From the NCBI GenBank assembly GCA_011372345.1, contig DRTC01000018.1, positions 1 to 11,673 of the forward strand: a stretch of 11,673 nucleotides of DNA. Direction: 5' to 3'. Shown piece after piece: positions 1 to 7,470 of this stretch. Positions within the stretch are counted from its first letter, which is position 1, and the number at the start of each line of letters is the position of its first letter. A model generated the notes under the pieces. The model was not told the DNA's origin and ran no database searches. It saw only the letters and a program-made list of their open reading frames with translations. The DNA comes from Candidatus Cloacimonadota bacterium. Lineage in GTDB: Bacteria > Cloacimonadota > Cloacimonadia > Cloacimonadales > TCS61. The translations under genes and the position numbers were made by a program.

Positions 1-215
1 ATTTAATTTTACATAACCGTATAATTAGGCAGACAGATTTTTTAATAAAATAACATTTCGAAAATAGTAACAAGAATCTTATCAAAATAATACATTCACT
101 TTAACTCCTTATTCATCAACAAAATAAATAATATTATCGAACCGGTTGAAAGCATAAAAACTAATTTGGCATCCAAATTGCAGAATTCTTTTCCGAAAAA
201 ACAAGGAGGGAAACA
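1..215. other. Non-coding leader upstream of the fibre-like gene
   Basis: I see no credible coding region here. The sequence is AT-rich, with a perfect 7-bp inverted repeat at 163-179 and a strong ribosome binding site, AAGGAGGG at 203-210, five bases before the ATG at 216. A TTGAAA at 146-151 resembles a -35 box, but no convincing -10 box lies at the right distance, so I do not call a promoter. Confidence 0.5.
163..179. promoter_or_regulatory. Short inverted repeat in the presumed 5' leader
   Basis: AATTTGG (163-169) and CCAAATT (173-179) are perfect inverted complements around CAT. The repeat lies 36 bases before the start codon at 216. It could be a dimeric operator or a small leader hairpin. 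The sequence shows only the symmetry; the role is inference. Confidence 0.35.
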
Positions 216-2273
216 ATGAAAACATTGAATCTTATTTTAACTGCTTATTTCTTAATATTTGGAATTTGCAGTCTGGTTGCCGATGTTCCCGCAACCATCA
301 ATTTCCAAGGAGCATTAAAAGATGAGAACGGAGAACCGGTTAATGACACTAAAATCATCCAGTTTATAATTTATGATGATGAATTCACAGGTTCGATTGT
401 TTGGAGTGAATATCAGAACTCCGTTGAAATTGTAGATGGAATATTTTCTGTGGAATTAGGAAGCGACACTGCTTTTCCGGAAGGTCTTTTTGACGCATCG
501 GAATTGTGGATCACTTTTCAATTGGGAGGAGATGAGATGTCTCCGCGTCAGCAGATTCTTTCAGTTCCATACTCCCTCATTTCGGAAGAATCAATTTACT
601 CTGATTCCTCATTATGTTCATACTACTCGGTTTCTGCTATTGTTGCTGATTCGGCAAATTATGCCTATTCTCTGGAAGGAGCTCATCTTGGTGATCTTGT
701 TCAGCAGGATGAATTTGGAAATGTAAATATCACCGGTGATTTGACCGCAACTGCTTTTTATGGAGACGGTTCCAACCTGACCGGAATTACCGGAATTTAT
801 GATGAAACTTATGTTCATAAAGCGGGACCGGATACAATGTATGCAAACTCGACGGACGGAACATTCCATATTATCAATGCCAATAATTATGGAGCGGGAA
901 TTGATATTCATCAAGCGGGAATCGGTATCAACATTCAAAATACCGAACATCGAGGAGTGATAATTGATTCTACAGGAAATGATGGTTTTTATGTGGAATC
1001 AGTCGGATCACCTTCTACAACTCAATCCAATCTTTTATCAAATGGTTTTGAAGTTGCCGGAGCAGAAGGAAACGGTGTATTTGTCGGGCAAGCAGATGTA
1101 GATGGTCTTCATATTTATAACACAACAAATGATGGAATTCATATTGAAAATGCCGGAGATTATGGAATGTATATCGATTCTACAAGTGATGACGGAATCT
1201 ACATAGAATCAACCGGTAGTTATGGTATGAAAATCAATAATGCTTCTGATCATGGTTATGTTCTTTATAACGCAGGAGGACACGGCTTATGGATCAGCAA
1301 TGCTGGTTCGCAAGGTGTTCGCATCAATAATGCCGGACAAGATGGTGTTCGTGTTGGGCAAGCTGGTAATCCTTCGACATCTACGGAAAGTTCAGATGAC
1401 AATGGTTTTGAAGTTGCTGGAGCGGAAGGAAACGGACTTTATGTGGGACAGGCTGATATAAATGGAATTCTTATCGAATCTGCAGAGGAGGACGGATTTC
1501 ATGTCAATTTAGCGAATGGTAACGGATTAGATATAGATTCTGCTGGTTCTTATGGTATTGTGATTGGATCATGTAGTAATTCGGGTATGTTTATCAGCTC
1601 AACGGGAGCACAAGGAATTTACATTTCTTCTGTTGGTTATAATGGTCTTTATGTCAATTCAGCAAATTATGACGGAATCGATGTAAACGGTGATGTTAAC
1701 GGTGTCGATGCAAATACAACAGACAGCAGCCATGAATGGGGTGTTTATACTACAGATGATATCCAATGCAGATATCTAACCGAAACCGGTTCACGCACTT
1801 ATGGTAAGAATACAGGTTCTTCCGTTTTGGAAGCAGGAGATATTGTCAGCCTTTCCGGTGGAATTGATGAAGTCGATCTCGGGGAAGACGATCTAGCGAT
1901 CATAAATGTTACCAAAGCAAGTAAAGATAATTCCGAAGCTGTGATTGGTGTAGTTGCTTATAAAGTTAAACTAAATGAAGATATCCGGGAATTAAAAGAT
2001 GATAAAACCGAAATTGAAAAAAGTCTTCGTTTTGACGAAGGAAATGTAAATAATGGAGATTACCTTTCCATTATCGTTTTTGGGCAAGCTGAAGTAAAAG
2101 TCATTAAAAACTCTAATATCAAAGCAGGAAAAAAAGTAACCGTTTCCGAAACTGATGGAAAAGTAAGAGAAATCCAAAGAACAGATGATCTCTGGACAAC
2201 CGGAATTGTCGGTAAAGCCCTCGAAGACTCCAATGGAAAAGACAAGATCAAAGTTTATGTAAATTGCAAATAG
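216..2273 (+). CDS. Exported fibre-like surface protein with a decapeptide solenoid
   Basis: 685-aa secreted protein, probably a cell-surface or fibre-like structural protein. Residues 1-22 are a signal peptide (hydrophobic core LILTAYFLIFGICSL, cleavage probably near VA-D). Residues 24-125 are the N-terminal domain common in Bacteroidetes/Cloacimonadota exported proteins (INFQGALKDENGEPV, later QQILSVPYSL). Around 173-192, GDLTATAFYGDGSNLTGI is a phage-tail-fibre-like linker motif. Residues 231-490 are 26 ten-residue blocks with Gly at position 7 followed by hydrophobic-x-hydrophobic (GIYI, GMKI, GLYV), interrupted only twice. Residues 530-685 resemble the C-terminal beta domain seen in tail-fibre-like proteins (GDYLSIIVFGQAEVKV, later GIVGKALE and IKVYVNCK). 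There is no catalytic motif and no T9SS sorting tail. The start is fixed by AAGGAGGG five bases upstream. The next gene starts 12 bases after the stop, so the two are probably co-transcribed. Exact function is unknown. Confidence 0.85.
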   Translation: MKTLNLILTAYFLIFGICSLVADVPATINFQGALKDENGEPVNDTKIIQFIIYDDEFTGSIVWSEYQNSVEIVDGIFSVELGSDTAFPEGLFDASELWITFQLGGDEMSPRQQILSVPYSLISEESIYSDSSLCSYYSVSAIVADSANYAYSLEGAHLGDLVQQDEFGNVNITGDLTATAFYGDGSNLTGITGIYDETYVHKAGPDTMYANSTDGTFHIINANNYGAGIDIHQAGIGINIQNTEHRGVIIDSTGNDGFYVESVGSPSTTQSNLLSNGFEVAGAEGNGVFVGQADVDGLHIYNTTNDGIHIENAGDYGMYIDSTSDDGIYIESTGSYGMKINNASDHGYVLYNAGGHGLWISNAGSQGVRINNAGQDGVRVGQAGNPSTSTESSDDNGFEVAGAEGNGLYVGQADINGILIESAEEDGFHVNLANGNGLDIDSAGSYGIVIGSCSNSGMFISSTGAQGIYISSVGYNGLYVNSANYDGIDVNGDVNGVDANTTDSSHEWGVYTTDDIQCRYLTETGSRTYGKNTGSSVLEAGDIVSLSGGIDEVDLGEDDLAIINVTKASKDNSEAVIGVVAYKVKLNEDIRELKDDKTEIEKSLRFDEGNVNNGDYLSIIVFGQAEVKVIKNSNIKAGKKVTVSETDGKVREIQRTDDLWTTGIVGKALEDSNGKDKIKVYVNCK
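906..1685 (+). repeat. In-gene 30-bp (10-residue) repeat array, 26 units
   Basis: Residues 231-490 of the fibre-like protein divide into 26 ten-residue blocks without a single indel. Gly is at block position 7 in 24 of them. The two exceptions (residues 261-270 and 381-390) each contain G-S/N-PST and lie exactly 120 residues apart. DNA identity between units is modest, so selection on the protein pattern, rather than recent slippage, maintains the period. Some longer blocks are clearly related: NGFEVAGAEGNG occurs at residues 276-287 and 396-407. The likely fold is a beta-solenoid or trimeric beta-helix (inference). Confidence 0.85.
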
Positions 2274-2285
2274 GAGGAATCGAAC

Positions 2286-3482
2286 ATGAAACATAAAAAT
2301 ATTCGTTCTCCTATCAGTATCCCCATCGTCCCGATGGGAAAAGAAAAATTCAATCAATCATTCCCGAAAGATAACAATAAAAGCGATTTCTCTTTCAGCT
2401 CGATTGGCATATTAAAGGGAAACCGTCGAGATGACGATGATACAGCAGCCCCATCGTCCCCACGCGATTCCAAGAAAAAAAAAGAAATCACACGGGCGTC
2501 GATGATACTACAAAACCTGCTCTTTTTTATTTTAAGCATGACCATCACTTTCACCCTTTTTGCTGATTATCAATTCGAAAGATGCTCCTTCAATGCTGCC
2601 GGCGGACAGCAAACAAACGGAATATATTCCGTAACTACAGCAATTGCCGAAAGAGTGCAAGGTTCGGTTACTGATACTGATTATGATGGTTTTCTCGGTT
2701 TCTTGTTTCCTCAACTCGATATCAGAGTTCCAATCATAACTTCCATCGACGATGTTCCTGATGATCAAGGGAGAGAAGTGCAAATCGTCTGGAATAAATG
2801 CGGATATGATGATGAATATGCCATCGATACTTATTACTCGATCTGGAGATTAGATGAAGATTTCAGAGTTGTTTTGTTGGGAAAAGATCAGAGCACGATT
2901 TCATCTAAAAAAAGAACTTCTAAACAGAAAACTCTTCGTACTGAAAGTTTTCCAAACATTTACTCCGAGCCTTACACAATCATCGAGTTATCGCGTCAGA
3001 ATCCTAACAAAACATACTTCTGGCAACGAGAAGACGAAGTTTGGACTTACATCGGAGAAACTCCTGCTCTGCAGTATGATGAATATTCCTACATTGCTCC
3101 TACTCTGGCAGATTCATCTGAAACCGATACGCATTACTCGACCTTCAAAGTGATCTATCACGACCTTTATGAATATTACGAGTCCGAACCTGATTCAGGT
3201 TATTCACTCGATAATATTCCTCCTGATGAAACGCGAGCAGTGATCGCGAAGAACGGAAGTTTTATGCGATTATCCTGGGAAGAAGTGGAATACGGAACTT
3301 TCGAGGGAAATCACTACCCGGAAATAAACGGCATCTGGTATAAAATTTATGCGTCAAACTCACCGGAATTTGATTGTGATGAAACGACTTATTTAGAAAC
3401 AACAACGGATCTGGATTACGATTATCCTCTCACAGGTGAAGATATGAAATTCTTTCGCGTTGTGGTGAGTGATAAACCATAA
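2286..3482 (+). CDS. Exported Fn3-like protein with an interrupted signal peptide
   Basis: 398-aa protein, second gene of the unit. AGGAGG at 2273-2278 overlaps the previous stop and sets the start at 2286. The N-terminus is odd: MKHKNI looks like a normal signal-peptide n-region, but the hydrophobic core (LLFFILSMTITFTLFA, residues 78-93) comes only after about 65 charged, Ser/Pro/Asp/Lys-rich residues. Residues 94-142 resemble the opening segment of Cloacimonadota-type surface proteins (SFNAAGGQQT, DGFLGFLFP). Residues 149-200 (ITSIDDVPDDQGREVQIVWN, YSIWRL) and about 312-396 (SFMRLSWEE, IWYKIYAS, FFRVVVSDK) look like two fibronectin-III-like beta domains. No enzyme motif or C-terminal sorting signal is seen. 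An alternative start is ATG 2502 (residue 73), which would restore a compact signal peptide but has only a poor ribosome binding site. A role as a surface or adhesion protein is inferred. Confidence 0.75.
   Translation: MKHKNIRSPISIPIVPMGKEKFNQSFPKDNNKSDFSFSSIGILKGNRRDDDDTAAPSSPRDSKKKKEITRASMILQNLLFFILSMTITFTLFADYQFERCSFNAAGGQQTNGIYSVTTAIAERVQGSVTDTDYDGFLGFLFPQLDIRVPIITSIDDVPDDQGREVQIVWNKCGYDDEYAIDTYYSIWRLDEDFRVVLLGKDQSTISSKKRTSKQKTLRTESFPNIYSEPYTIIELSRQNPNKTYFWQREDEVWTYIGETPALQYDEYSYIAPTLADSSETDTHYSTFKVIYHDLYEYYESEPDSGYSLDNIPPDETRAVIAKNGSFMRLSWEEVEYGTFEGNHYPEINGIWYKIYASNSPEFDCDETTYLETTTDLDYDYPLTGEDMKFFRVVVSDKP
2316..2509. mobile_element. Small MITE-like insertion inside the signal-peptide region
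   Basis: This interval separates the n-region (MKHKNI) from the hydrophobic core of the Fn3-like protein. Its ends are imperfect inverted repeats: AGTATCCCCATCGTC starting at 2316, and the complement of 2495-2509, AGTATCATCGACGCC. The 12-mer CCCCATCGTCCC occurs twice (2321-2332 and 2449-2460), an inverted relative of the end occupies 2430-2443, and CCCATCG/CGATGGG forms a 7-bp hairpin at 2322-2338. The block is open in the gene's frame and encodes residues 11-75. No target-site duplication is evident. The boundaries are my estimate. Confidence 0.5.
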
Positions 3483-3570
3483 TCGAAAAACAGGAAGAAG
3501 TAATATGAACTTCTAAATACAGATTTCTGATTTCGAATTTAAAATACTTAAATTCTCTCCTGGTACAAAC

Positions 3571-3608
3571 GAAAGAGTCTTCCAATATAAATTTTGGGGG
3601 ACTCTTTT
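3571..3608 (+). terminator. Probable rho-independent terminator after the surface-protein unit
   Basis: AAAGAGTCTTCC (3572-3583) pairs with GGGGGACTCTTT (3596-3607). This gives a 12-bp stem with two G-T wobbles and an AT-rich loop, followed by TCATTT with only a weak T-run. It sits 89 bases after the stop of the Fn3-like gene and before the phosphatase gene, so the phosphatase is probably transcribed separately. The symmetry means it could also act on the other strand. Confidence 0.55.
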
Positions 3609-3689
3609 CATTTACTAAATTATTTAGAAATAGAGAGAAAACATTGCCAAAATCCAAGTATCTTTTTTTATTGCAAAAAAAAAAATCAA

Positions 3690-3696
3690 GGCAGGG
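3690..3696 (+). promoter_or_regulatory. Ribosome binding site fixing the phosphatase start
   Basis: GGCAGGG lies five bases before ATG 3702. The same frame is open back to an ATG at 3594, but that ATG lies inside the terminator stem and the added 36 residues do not look like a protein N-terminus. The start at 3702 gives a clean signal peptide instead. Confidence 0.6.
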
Positions 3697-3701
3697 ATTT
3701 T

Positions 3702-4466
3702 ATGAGAAAAATAATCGTATATTTTATTTTTCTGTCATTCATTTGTTTAAATGCAGTCAAGATCAATGAAGAAAAATACCTCACTTCTGTTTTGTGGCAG
3801 CAGACTGCTGCAGAATATCGAGCATTGTGTTATCAAGCCTACAACCTTGCTGAAACGAGAATTATGGAAGCAAAAGAAAATGCTACAACAAAAGCAATTG
3901 TGGTGGATGTTGATGAAACAATTTTAGATAATTCCTTCTATCGAGCAGAGAAAATCAAGAATGAAGATTTTAATGAATCGTTCGAATATTGGATAAAAAA
4001 GGAAAAAGCAGAAGCAGTTCCTGGTGCTTTGGAATTTTTGCAAAAAGCGGACAATCTCCGATTCCAAATATTTTATATCACAAATAGAGATGATAAATAT
4101 AGAGAATTTACTTTAAATAATCTAAACAAACTTGGATTTCCACAAGTTAATAAAGAACACCTTCTGATGCGGCAGAACAAAATTTCCGACAAGACCGAAA
4201 GAAGGGATTCAATTTCTGAAAGATATGAATTAATTCTTCTGATTGGTGATAACCTTCTTGATTTTTCCCAGATTTTTTACGGAGATCACATCCAACACAG
4301 GAAAGAACTTGTTGATCAGTATAAAGCCGAATTTGGTAGGAAGTTTATCATTCTGCCCAATCCGATTCATGGCAGATGGAAGAAAATGTTCTTTCATCGT
4401 AATGATAAACTTACAGATGAGGAAAAACGCAGTCGTTTGATTGATGGATTGAAAGGGATAGAGTAA
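3702..4466 (+). CDS. Exported HAD acid phosphatase, P4/class C type
   Basis: 254-aa HAD-superfamily acid phosphatase (subfamily IIIB, 5'-nucleotidase e(P4)-like), expected to remove phosphate from nucleotides or other monoesters outside the cytoplasmic membrane, Mg-dependently. Residues 1-18 (MRKIIVYFIFLSFICLNA) are a signal peptide. Family motifs are in order: W33-Q-Q...AEYRALCYQAYNLA; motif I VVDVDETILDN with nucleophile D69 and D71; motif II FYITNR with T127; Lys/Arg-rich motif III around K164-R168; and motif IV IGDNLLDF with D183 and D187. All catalytic positions are present, so it should be active. The e(P4) lipoprotein lipobox is not canonical here: the only Cys (C15) is preceded by Ile, so it may be soluble periplasmic rather than lipidated. 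It stands alone between a terminator and the convergent tldE gene. The substrate cannot be read from sequence. Confidence 0.85.
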   Translation: MRKIIVYFIFLSFICLNAVKINEEKYLTSVLWQQTAAEYRALCYQAYNLAETRIMEAKENATTKAIVVDVDETILDNSFYRAEKIKNEDFNESFEYWIKKEKAEAVPGALEFLQKADNLRFQIFYITNRDDKYREFTLNNLNKLGFPQVNKEHLLMRQNKISDKTERRDSISERYELILLIGDNLLDFSQIFYGDHIQHRKELVDQYKAEFGRKFIILPNPIHGRWKKMFFHRNDKLTDEEKRSRLIDGLKGIE

Positions 4467-4701
4467 CACAGAATTGAACTCTGTGGAATTAATCCTCGAA
4501 TTTACATTTCGACAGAACTCCGTCCGTCCATAGCCGGATGAAGTCCAGTCTAATTTCACATTTTGCAAAAATGTGTTACAATATCGGTGTTTACTTTTCC
4601 TTTGTTCGTTTTGCTTGTCCCGTCAAAGTTTAAAACGAAGATGAATTCGTTGCTTACTTTTTTTCTTATCCGCCCCACCCTTGAAAATCCGTGAGCAACT
4701 T
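4467..4701. other. Convergent intergenic region with hairpins
   Basis: This gap lies between the 3' ends of the phosphatase (plus) and tldE (minus). CACAGA/TCTGTG (4467-4485) forms a 6-bp stem directly after the phosphatase stop. CACATTTT/AAAATGTG (4557-4575) forms a perfect 8-bp stem with loop GCA. Neither has a proper T-tract, so a terminator role is only possible. The section around 4510-4555 (CAGAACTCCGTCCGTCCATA, then GCCGGATGAAGTCC) is more GC-rich than its surroundings and could be a dispersed repeat. I see no coding gene. Confidence 0.4.
4557..4575. terminator. Perfect 8-bp hairpin downstream of tldE, possible weak terminator
   Basis: CACATTTT (4557-4564) and AAAATGTG (4568-4575) are perfect complements with a 3-base loop. 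The hairpin is about 125 bases past the tldE stop on the minus strand and about 90 past the phosphatase stop on the plus strand. It lacks a following poly-T stretch on either strand, so it could instead be an RNA-stabilising end. Confidence 0.3.
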
Positions 4702-5982
4702 TTAAAAACTGCTCGTATCCACGAAATTGAAATCCCTGATCAGCATCGTTGGAACTTTTGTATAACTGTCTTTCAGAATACTTGGTCCCAAGGAAAGTAT
4801 TCTGCAGGTAACATCGTGCAGGACTTCGTTCCACCGGAAATTATTGACTGAATTTTTTATCTTTCCGTTTTCAAAATACATCACACCATCACGCGTCATT
4901 CCGGTAAGTTCACCTTTCTTTTTATCGATAAATCGGATGTACCAGAAATTATTAATGATCAAACCGGAATCAACTGAACTCATCATTTCCTGCTCAGTCG
5001 TATTCCCACCGTCGATAACGAAATTGGAAAACGAAACAGGTTTCAGATTTTTAAGTTGTGCATAATATCTGCTTGTAGGCAAGTTCTTGAGAATTCCATT
5101 CTTTGCCCAGTTTATGTTTTGGTTCGGAAGTCCTTCATTCCCGAATTTGGGAGAGATAAGAGAATTGTCATCGATCGTTGATCTCAAAGTGAATTTGTCT
5201 CCGAAGAATTTCTTCCCGAGCTGACCAGTAAAAGGATTCACACCCTCATCAGCATCGCGCATATTCATCATCCAATAAAAAAAAGAAAATAGATTATCCA
5301 CTGCTGCCGGGCGTAAGATCACATTGTATTTTCCAGGTGCTGTTTTCTGGGGTTTTCCCAGAGAATCGAATTGCGAATTCAATTGCTCGATCTCTTTATT
5401 CAGGTTGAAAAGTTTATAATCTTTCATTGCTCGGGATACTTTGGTTTCCACTGTATCTTTTTTCAAGGTCATCGAGTGGGAAAATGACGAAAATTTGTCG
5501 AATCCTTCAAAACCATTTTTTGTGATGAGATAAGATCCCCATAGATTTTTACTCGTAATCCCTGATAAAACAGCATCTTTTGATTTTGCATTTTTTACAC
5601 ACTTTCTGATGTTATCAACCATTTCTTCAACTGGAATTGCAAAAGTATTTTGGGAGAAATTGTTCACAACAGGTAATTTGTGTTTCCTTTCTGAAGGAAC
5701 GAATTCCGGATCCGGCTGATTCAATTTTGCGATTTCCTCTGCTGTCTTGATAATATGTTTTAGAGAATCTTCATCGATCTGGTTGATAGAAGCGGTTCCG
5801 GTTTTATTCCCGAAAGCAACATTCAATCCTGCGGAAAAATTGGAACCGTCGATGTGTTGAGTTATCGCATTTTGAGCAAATCTGGTCTTATGGGAATCGG
5901 AACGGTTTATGCGGAGAACGAAATCATCTGCAGTGCAATTTTGTTTAATGAATTTTCCGGCTTTTTCAAATATATCTATCAT
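4702..5982 (-). CDS. tldE: TldE/PmbA-family metalloprotease subunit
   Basis: 426-aa TldD/PmbA-family protein, the non-catalytic partner of TldD. In E. coli TldD and TldE form a heterodimer that degrades unfolded or modified peptides and matures microcin B17. The N-terminal domain (about 1-180) and C-terminal barrel domain (about 215-420) are recognisable by GKYNVILRPAAV (217-228), FTGQLGKKFFGDKFTL (251-266) and GLIINNFWYIRF (340-351). MTRDGVMYFENGKI (362-375), near the end, supports the assignment. The HExxxH zinc site is absent, as expected for TldE. Length is close to the usual 440-450. Start: the frame extends upstream to 6096, but ATG 5982 is preceded by GGGAGG and overlaps the tldD stop as ATGA, so translation is probably coupled. 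The extra upstream residues would only be tldD sequence read in another frame. Confidence 0.9.
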   Translation of the reverse strand: MIDIFEKAGKFIKQNCTADDFVLRINRSDSHKTRFAQNAITQHIDGSNFSAGLNVAFGNKTGTASINQIDEDSLKHIIKTAEEIAKLNQPDPEFVPSERKHKLPVVNNFSQNTFAIPVEEMVDNIRKCVKNAKSKDAVLSGITSKNLWGSYLITKNGFEGFDKFSSFSHSMTLKKDTVETKVSRAMKDYKLFNLNKEIEQLNSQFDSLGKPQKTAPGKYNVILRPAAVDNLFSFFYWMMNMRDADEGVNPFTGQLGKKFFGDKFTLRSTIDDNSLISPKFGNEGLPNQNINWAKNGILKNLPTSRYYAQLKNLKPVSFSNFVIDGGNTTEQEMMSSVDSGLIINNFWYIRFIDKKKGELTGMTRDGVMYFENGKIKNSVNNFRWNEVLHDVTCRILSLGPSILKDSYTKVPTMLIRDFNFVDTSSF

Positions 5983-7421
5983 TGTGAACCTCCCACACGA
6001 ATTTTTCTGAATCGAGTCAGAGATGCTCCGTGCGTCATCCTTCCTGCTTGCATCGGTTGTCCTTTCCCGCAGTTTACGACACCGAAAGGTTTCCAAAAAC
6101 GCTTGTCACAAATTGCATCTACACTGTTCCAGAATTCGGGATTGTTGGATTTGTAGATGATCTTTTTCAGCGGTCGCACTCTCTTACCATTCTTGATCTC
6201 CCAGAACATATCTCCGCCGAATTGAAAGTTTTCTCGATGCTGATCAATAGAGAAAGAACCTTGACCTTCGATGTAAACTCCATCTTCCGTATCGGAAATG
6301 AGTTCCTGGGGTGTGAGTGGTTTTTCTCCCGGTTCCAGATAAAGGTTCGGAATACGATTGATCGGGAAATCGTAATAATAGGTGGCTCGATTGCAGCCGC
6401 GACTCATTTTTTCTCCAATAAAAGGGGCAGTTTCGCGAGTTGTTCCGTATTCGTTCAGAATGCCGTTTTTGACGATCTGCCATTTTTGTCCGGGAACACC
6501 GTCGTCATCGTATCCGGCAGTTGCCAATCCCTCTTCCAAAGTGTTATCACCAGACAAATTCACGATTTCAGAACCGTATTTGTAATTCTTTAATTTTTCA
6601 GGAGTAGCAAAAGAAATTCCCGCAAAATCAGCTTCCCATCCGAGAACTCGATCCAGTTCGGTTGGATGACCCACAGATTCGTGCATTGTCAGGGACAAGT
6701 GTACCGGATCGAGGAGCAGGTCTCTCCGTTTTTCCTCTTTCAAAGATTCAGCATTTACTTTGATGATCGCTTCTTCTGCCAGAAAAGAAGCCTTTTCCAG
6801 AAAGTTATTTTCCAGGATCATTTCCCAGCCTTTTGCCTGTCCTCCGCTCTGGAAAGATCGTGATTGACTGTCATTTTCAGTAACTGCAGTAGCAGTAATC
6901 ATGGGAGCAACAAAGGTTGTGGAAATATTAAGTTTCGATCCGAGCGTTGATGCAAATATTTTGTCATCTGTTTGAGAATGGACAAAGAACATCGCCTGCT
7001 TGATCTCTTGAAAGTTGAGCATGGTTTTATTCACTTCCAGCATCAGATCCACTTTCTCCCGCAGCGGAACCTGGAACGGATCGATCTTTACCGGAGTTCG
7101 GTAAGAATCGATGTAACTGCGTTCGCTTGCAAGTTTGATTCCCTCTCCATTCTTGATCTTCGCTGAATTCAGGGCAATTTTGTATGCTCTTTCCACAGTT
7201 TTGATCACTGCTTCTTTTGTAAAAACATTGCTATGTGCAAATCCCCAGGCTCCGTTTTTAAGAACTCTGATTCCGTAACCGCGAATGACATTATCCCGTG
7301 TATTCTTTAAACTCAAATTCCGCAGATAAATTACTTCTGAATGAGTTGTCTGGATGCGGATGTCAGCATATTCGACACCGAGTGAATCCGCTTTTTCGAT
7401 GGCTAATTTTTGGTAGTTCAC
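5979..7421 (-). CDS. tldD: TldD-family zinc metalloprotease
   Basis: 480-aa TldD, the catalytic zinc subunit of the TldD/E peptidase. The signature HESVGH (H247, E248, H252) is the HExxxH motif. The third zinc ligand is likely C451 in NCGKGQP, close to the position reported for E. coli TldD. Other family landmarks are RGYGIRVLKNGAWGFA (47-62), SRGCNRATYYYDFP (340-353) and GVYIEGQGSFSI (381-392). Full length, all catalytic residues present. It starts with GTG (7419-7421), seven bases after AGGAGG (7429-7434), and ends in a 4-base ATGA overlap with tldE. The HA-repeat gene ends 49 bases upstream on the same strand and may share a transcript. No precursor peptide substrate is seen in the window, so the physiological target is unknown. 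Confidence 0.93.
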   Translation of the reverse strand: MNYQKLAIEKADSLGVEYADIRIQTTHSEVIYLRNLSLKNTRDNVIRGYGIRVLKNGAWGFAHSNVFTKEAVIKTVERAYKIALNSAKIKNGEGIKLASERSYIDSYRTPVKIDPFQVPLREKVDLMLEVNKTMLNFQEIKQAMFFVHSQTDDKIFASTLGSKLNISTTFVAPMITATAVTENDSQSRSFQSGGQAKGWEMILENNFLEKASFLAEEAIIKVNAESLKEEKRRDLLLDPVHLSLTMHESVGHPTELDRVLGWEADFAGISFATPEKLKNYKYGSEIVNLSGDNTLEEGLATAGYDDDGVPGQKWQIVKNGILNEYGTTRETAPFIGEKMSRGCNRATYYYDFPINRIPNLYLEPGEKPLTPQELISDTEDGVYIEGQGSFSIDQHRENFQFGGDMFWEIKNGKRVRPLKKIIYKSNNPEFWNSVDAICDKRFWKPFGVVNCGKGQPMQAGRMTHGASLTRFRKIRVGGSQ

Positions 7422-7470
7422 AAATAAACCTCCTCACATTTCCATTTTTTATAATTCATCAGTTTTATCA

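Noticed and set aside
3675..3685. A11 run before the phosphatase gene
   Set aside because: It is in non-coding leader sequence in an AT-rich genome; no paired stem makes it a terminator on the other strand.
3594..3701. Upstream extension of the phosphatase reading frame to an ATG at 3594
   Set aside because: It begins inside the terminator stem, has no good ribosome binding site, and would bury the clear signal peptide that starts at 3702.
4686..4696. 11-base match (GCTCACGGATT on the minus strand) to the left end of the element at 9886, just after the tldE stop
   Set aside because: An 11-base match is not surprising in a window this size, and no second end or tandem CACGGAT unit is present, so I do not call a remnant element.
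5983..6096. Longer tldE starting at 6096
   Set aside because: The added residues are tldD coding sequence read in another frame; GGGAGG and the ATGA overlap support the start at 5982.
6030..6593. 187-residue plus-strand frame inside tldD
   Set aside because: It lies wholly within a strongly supported gene on the opposite strand and shows no family motif.
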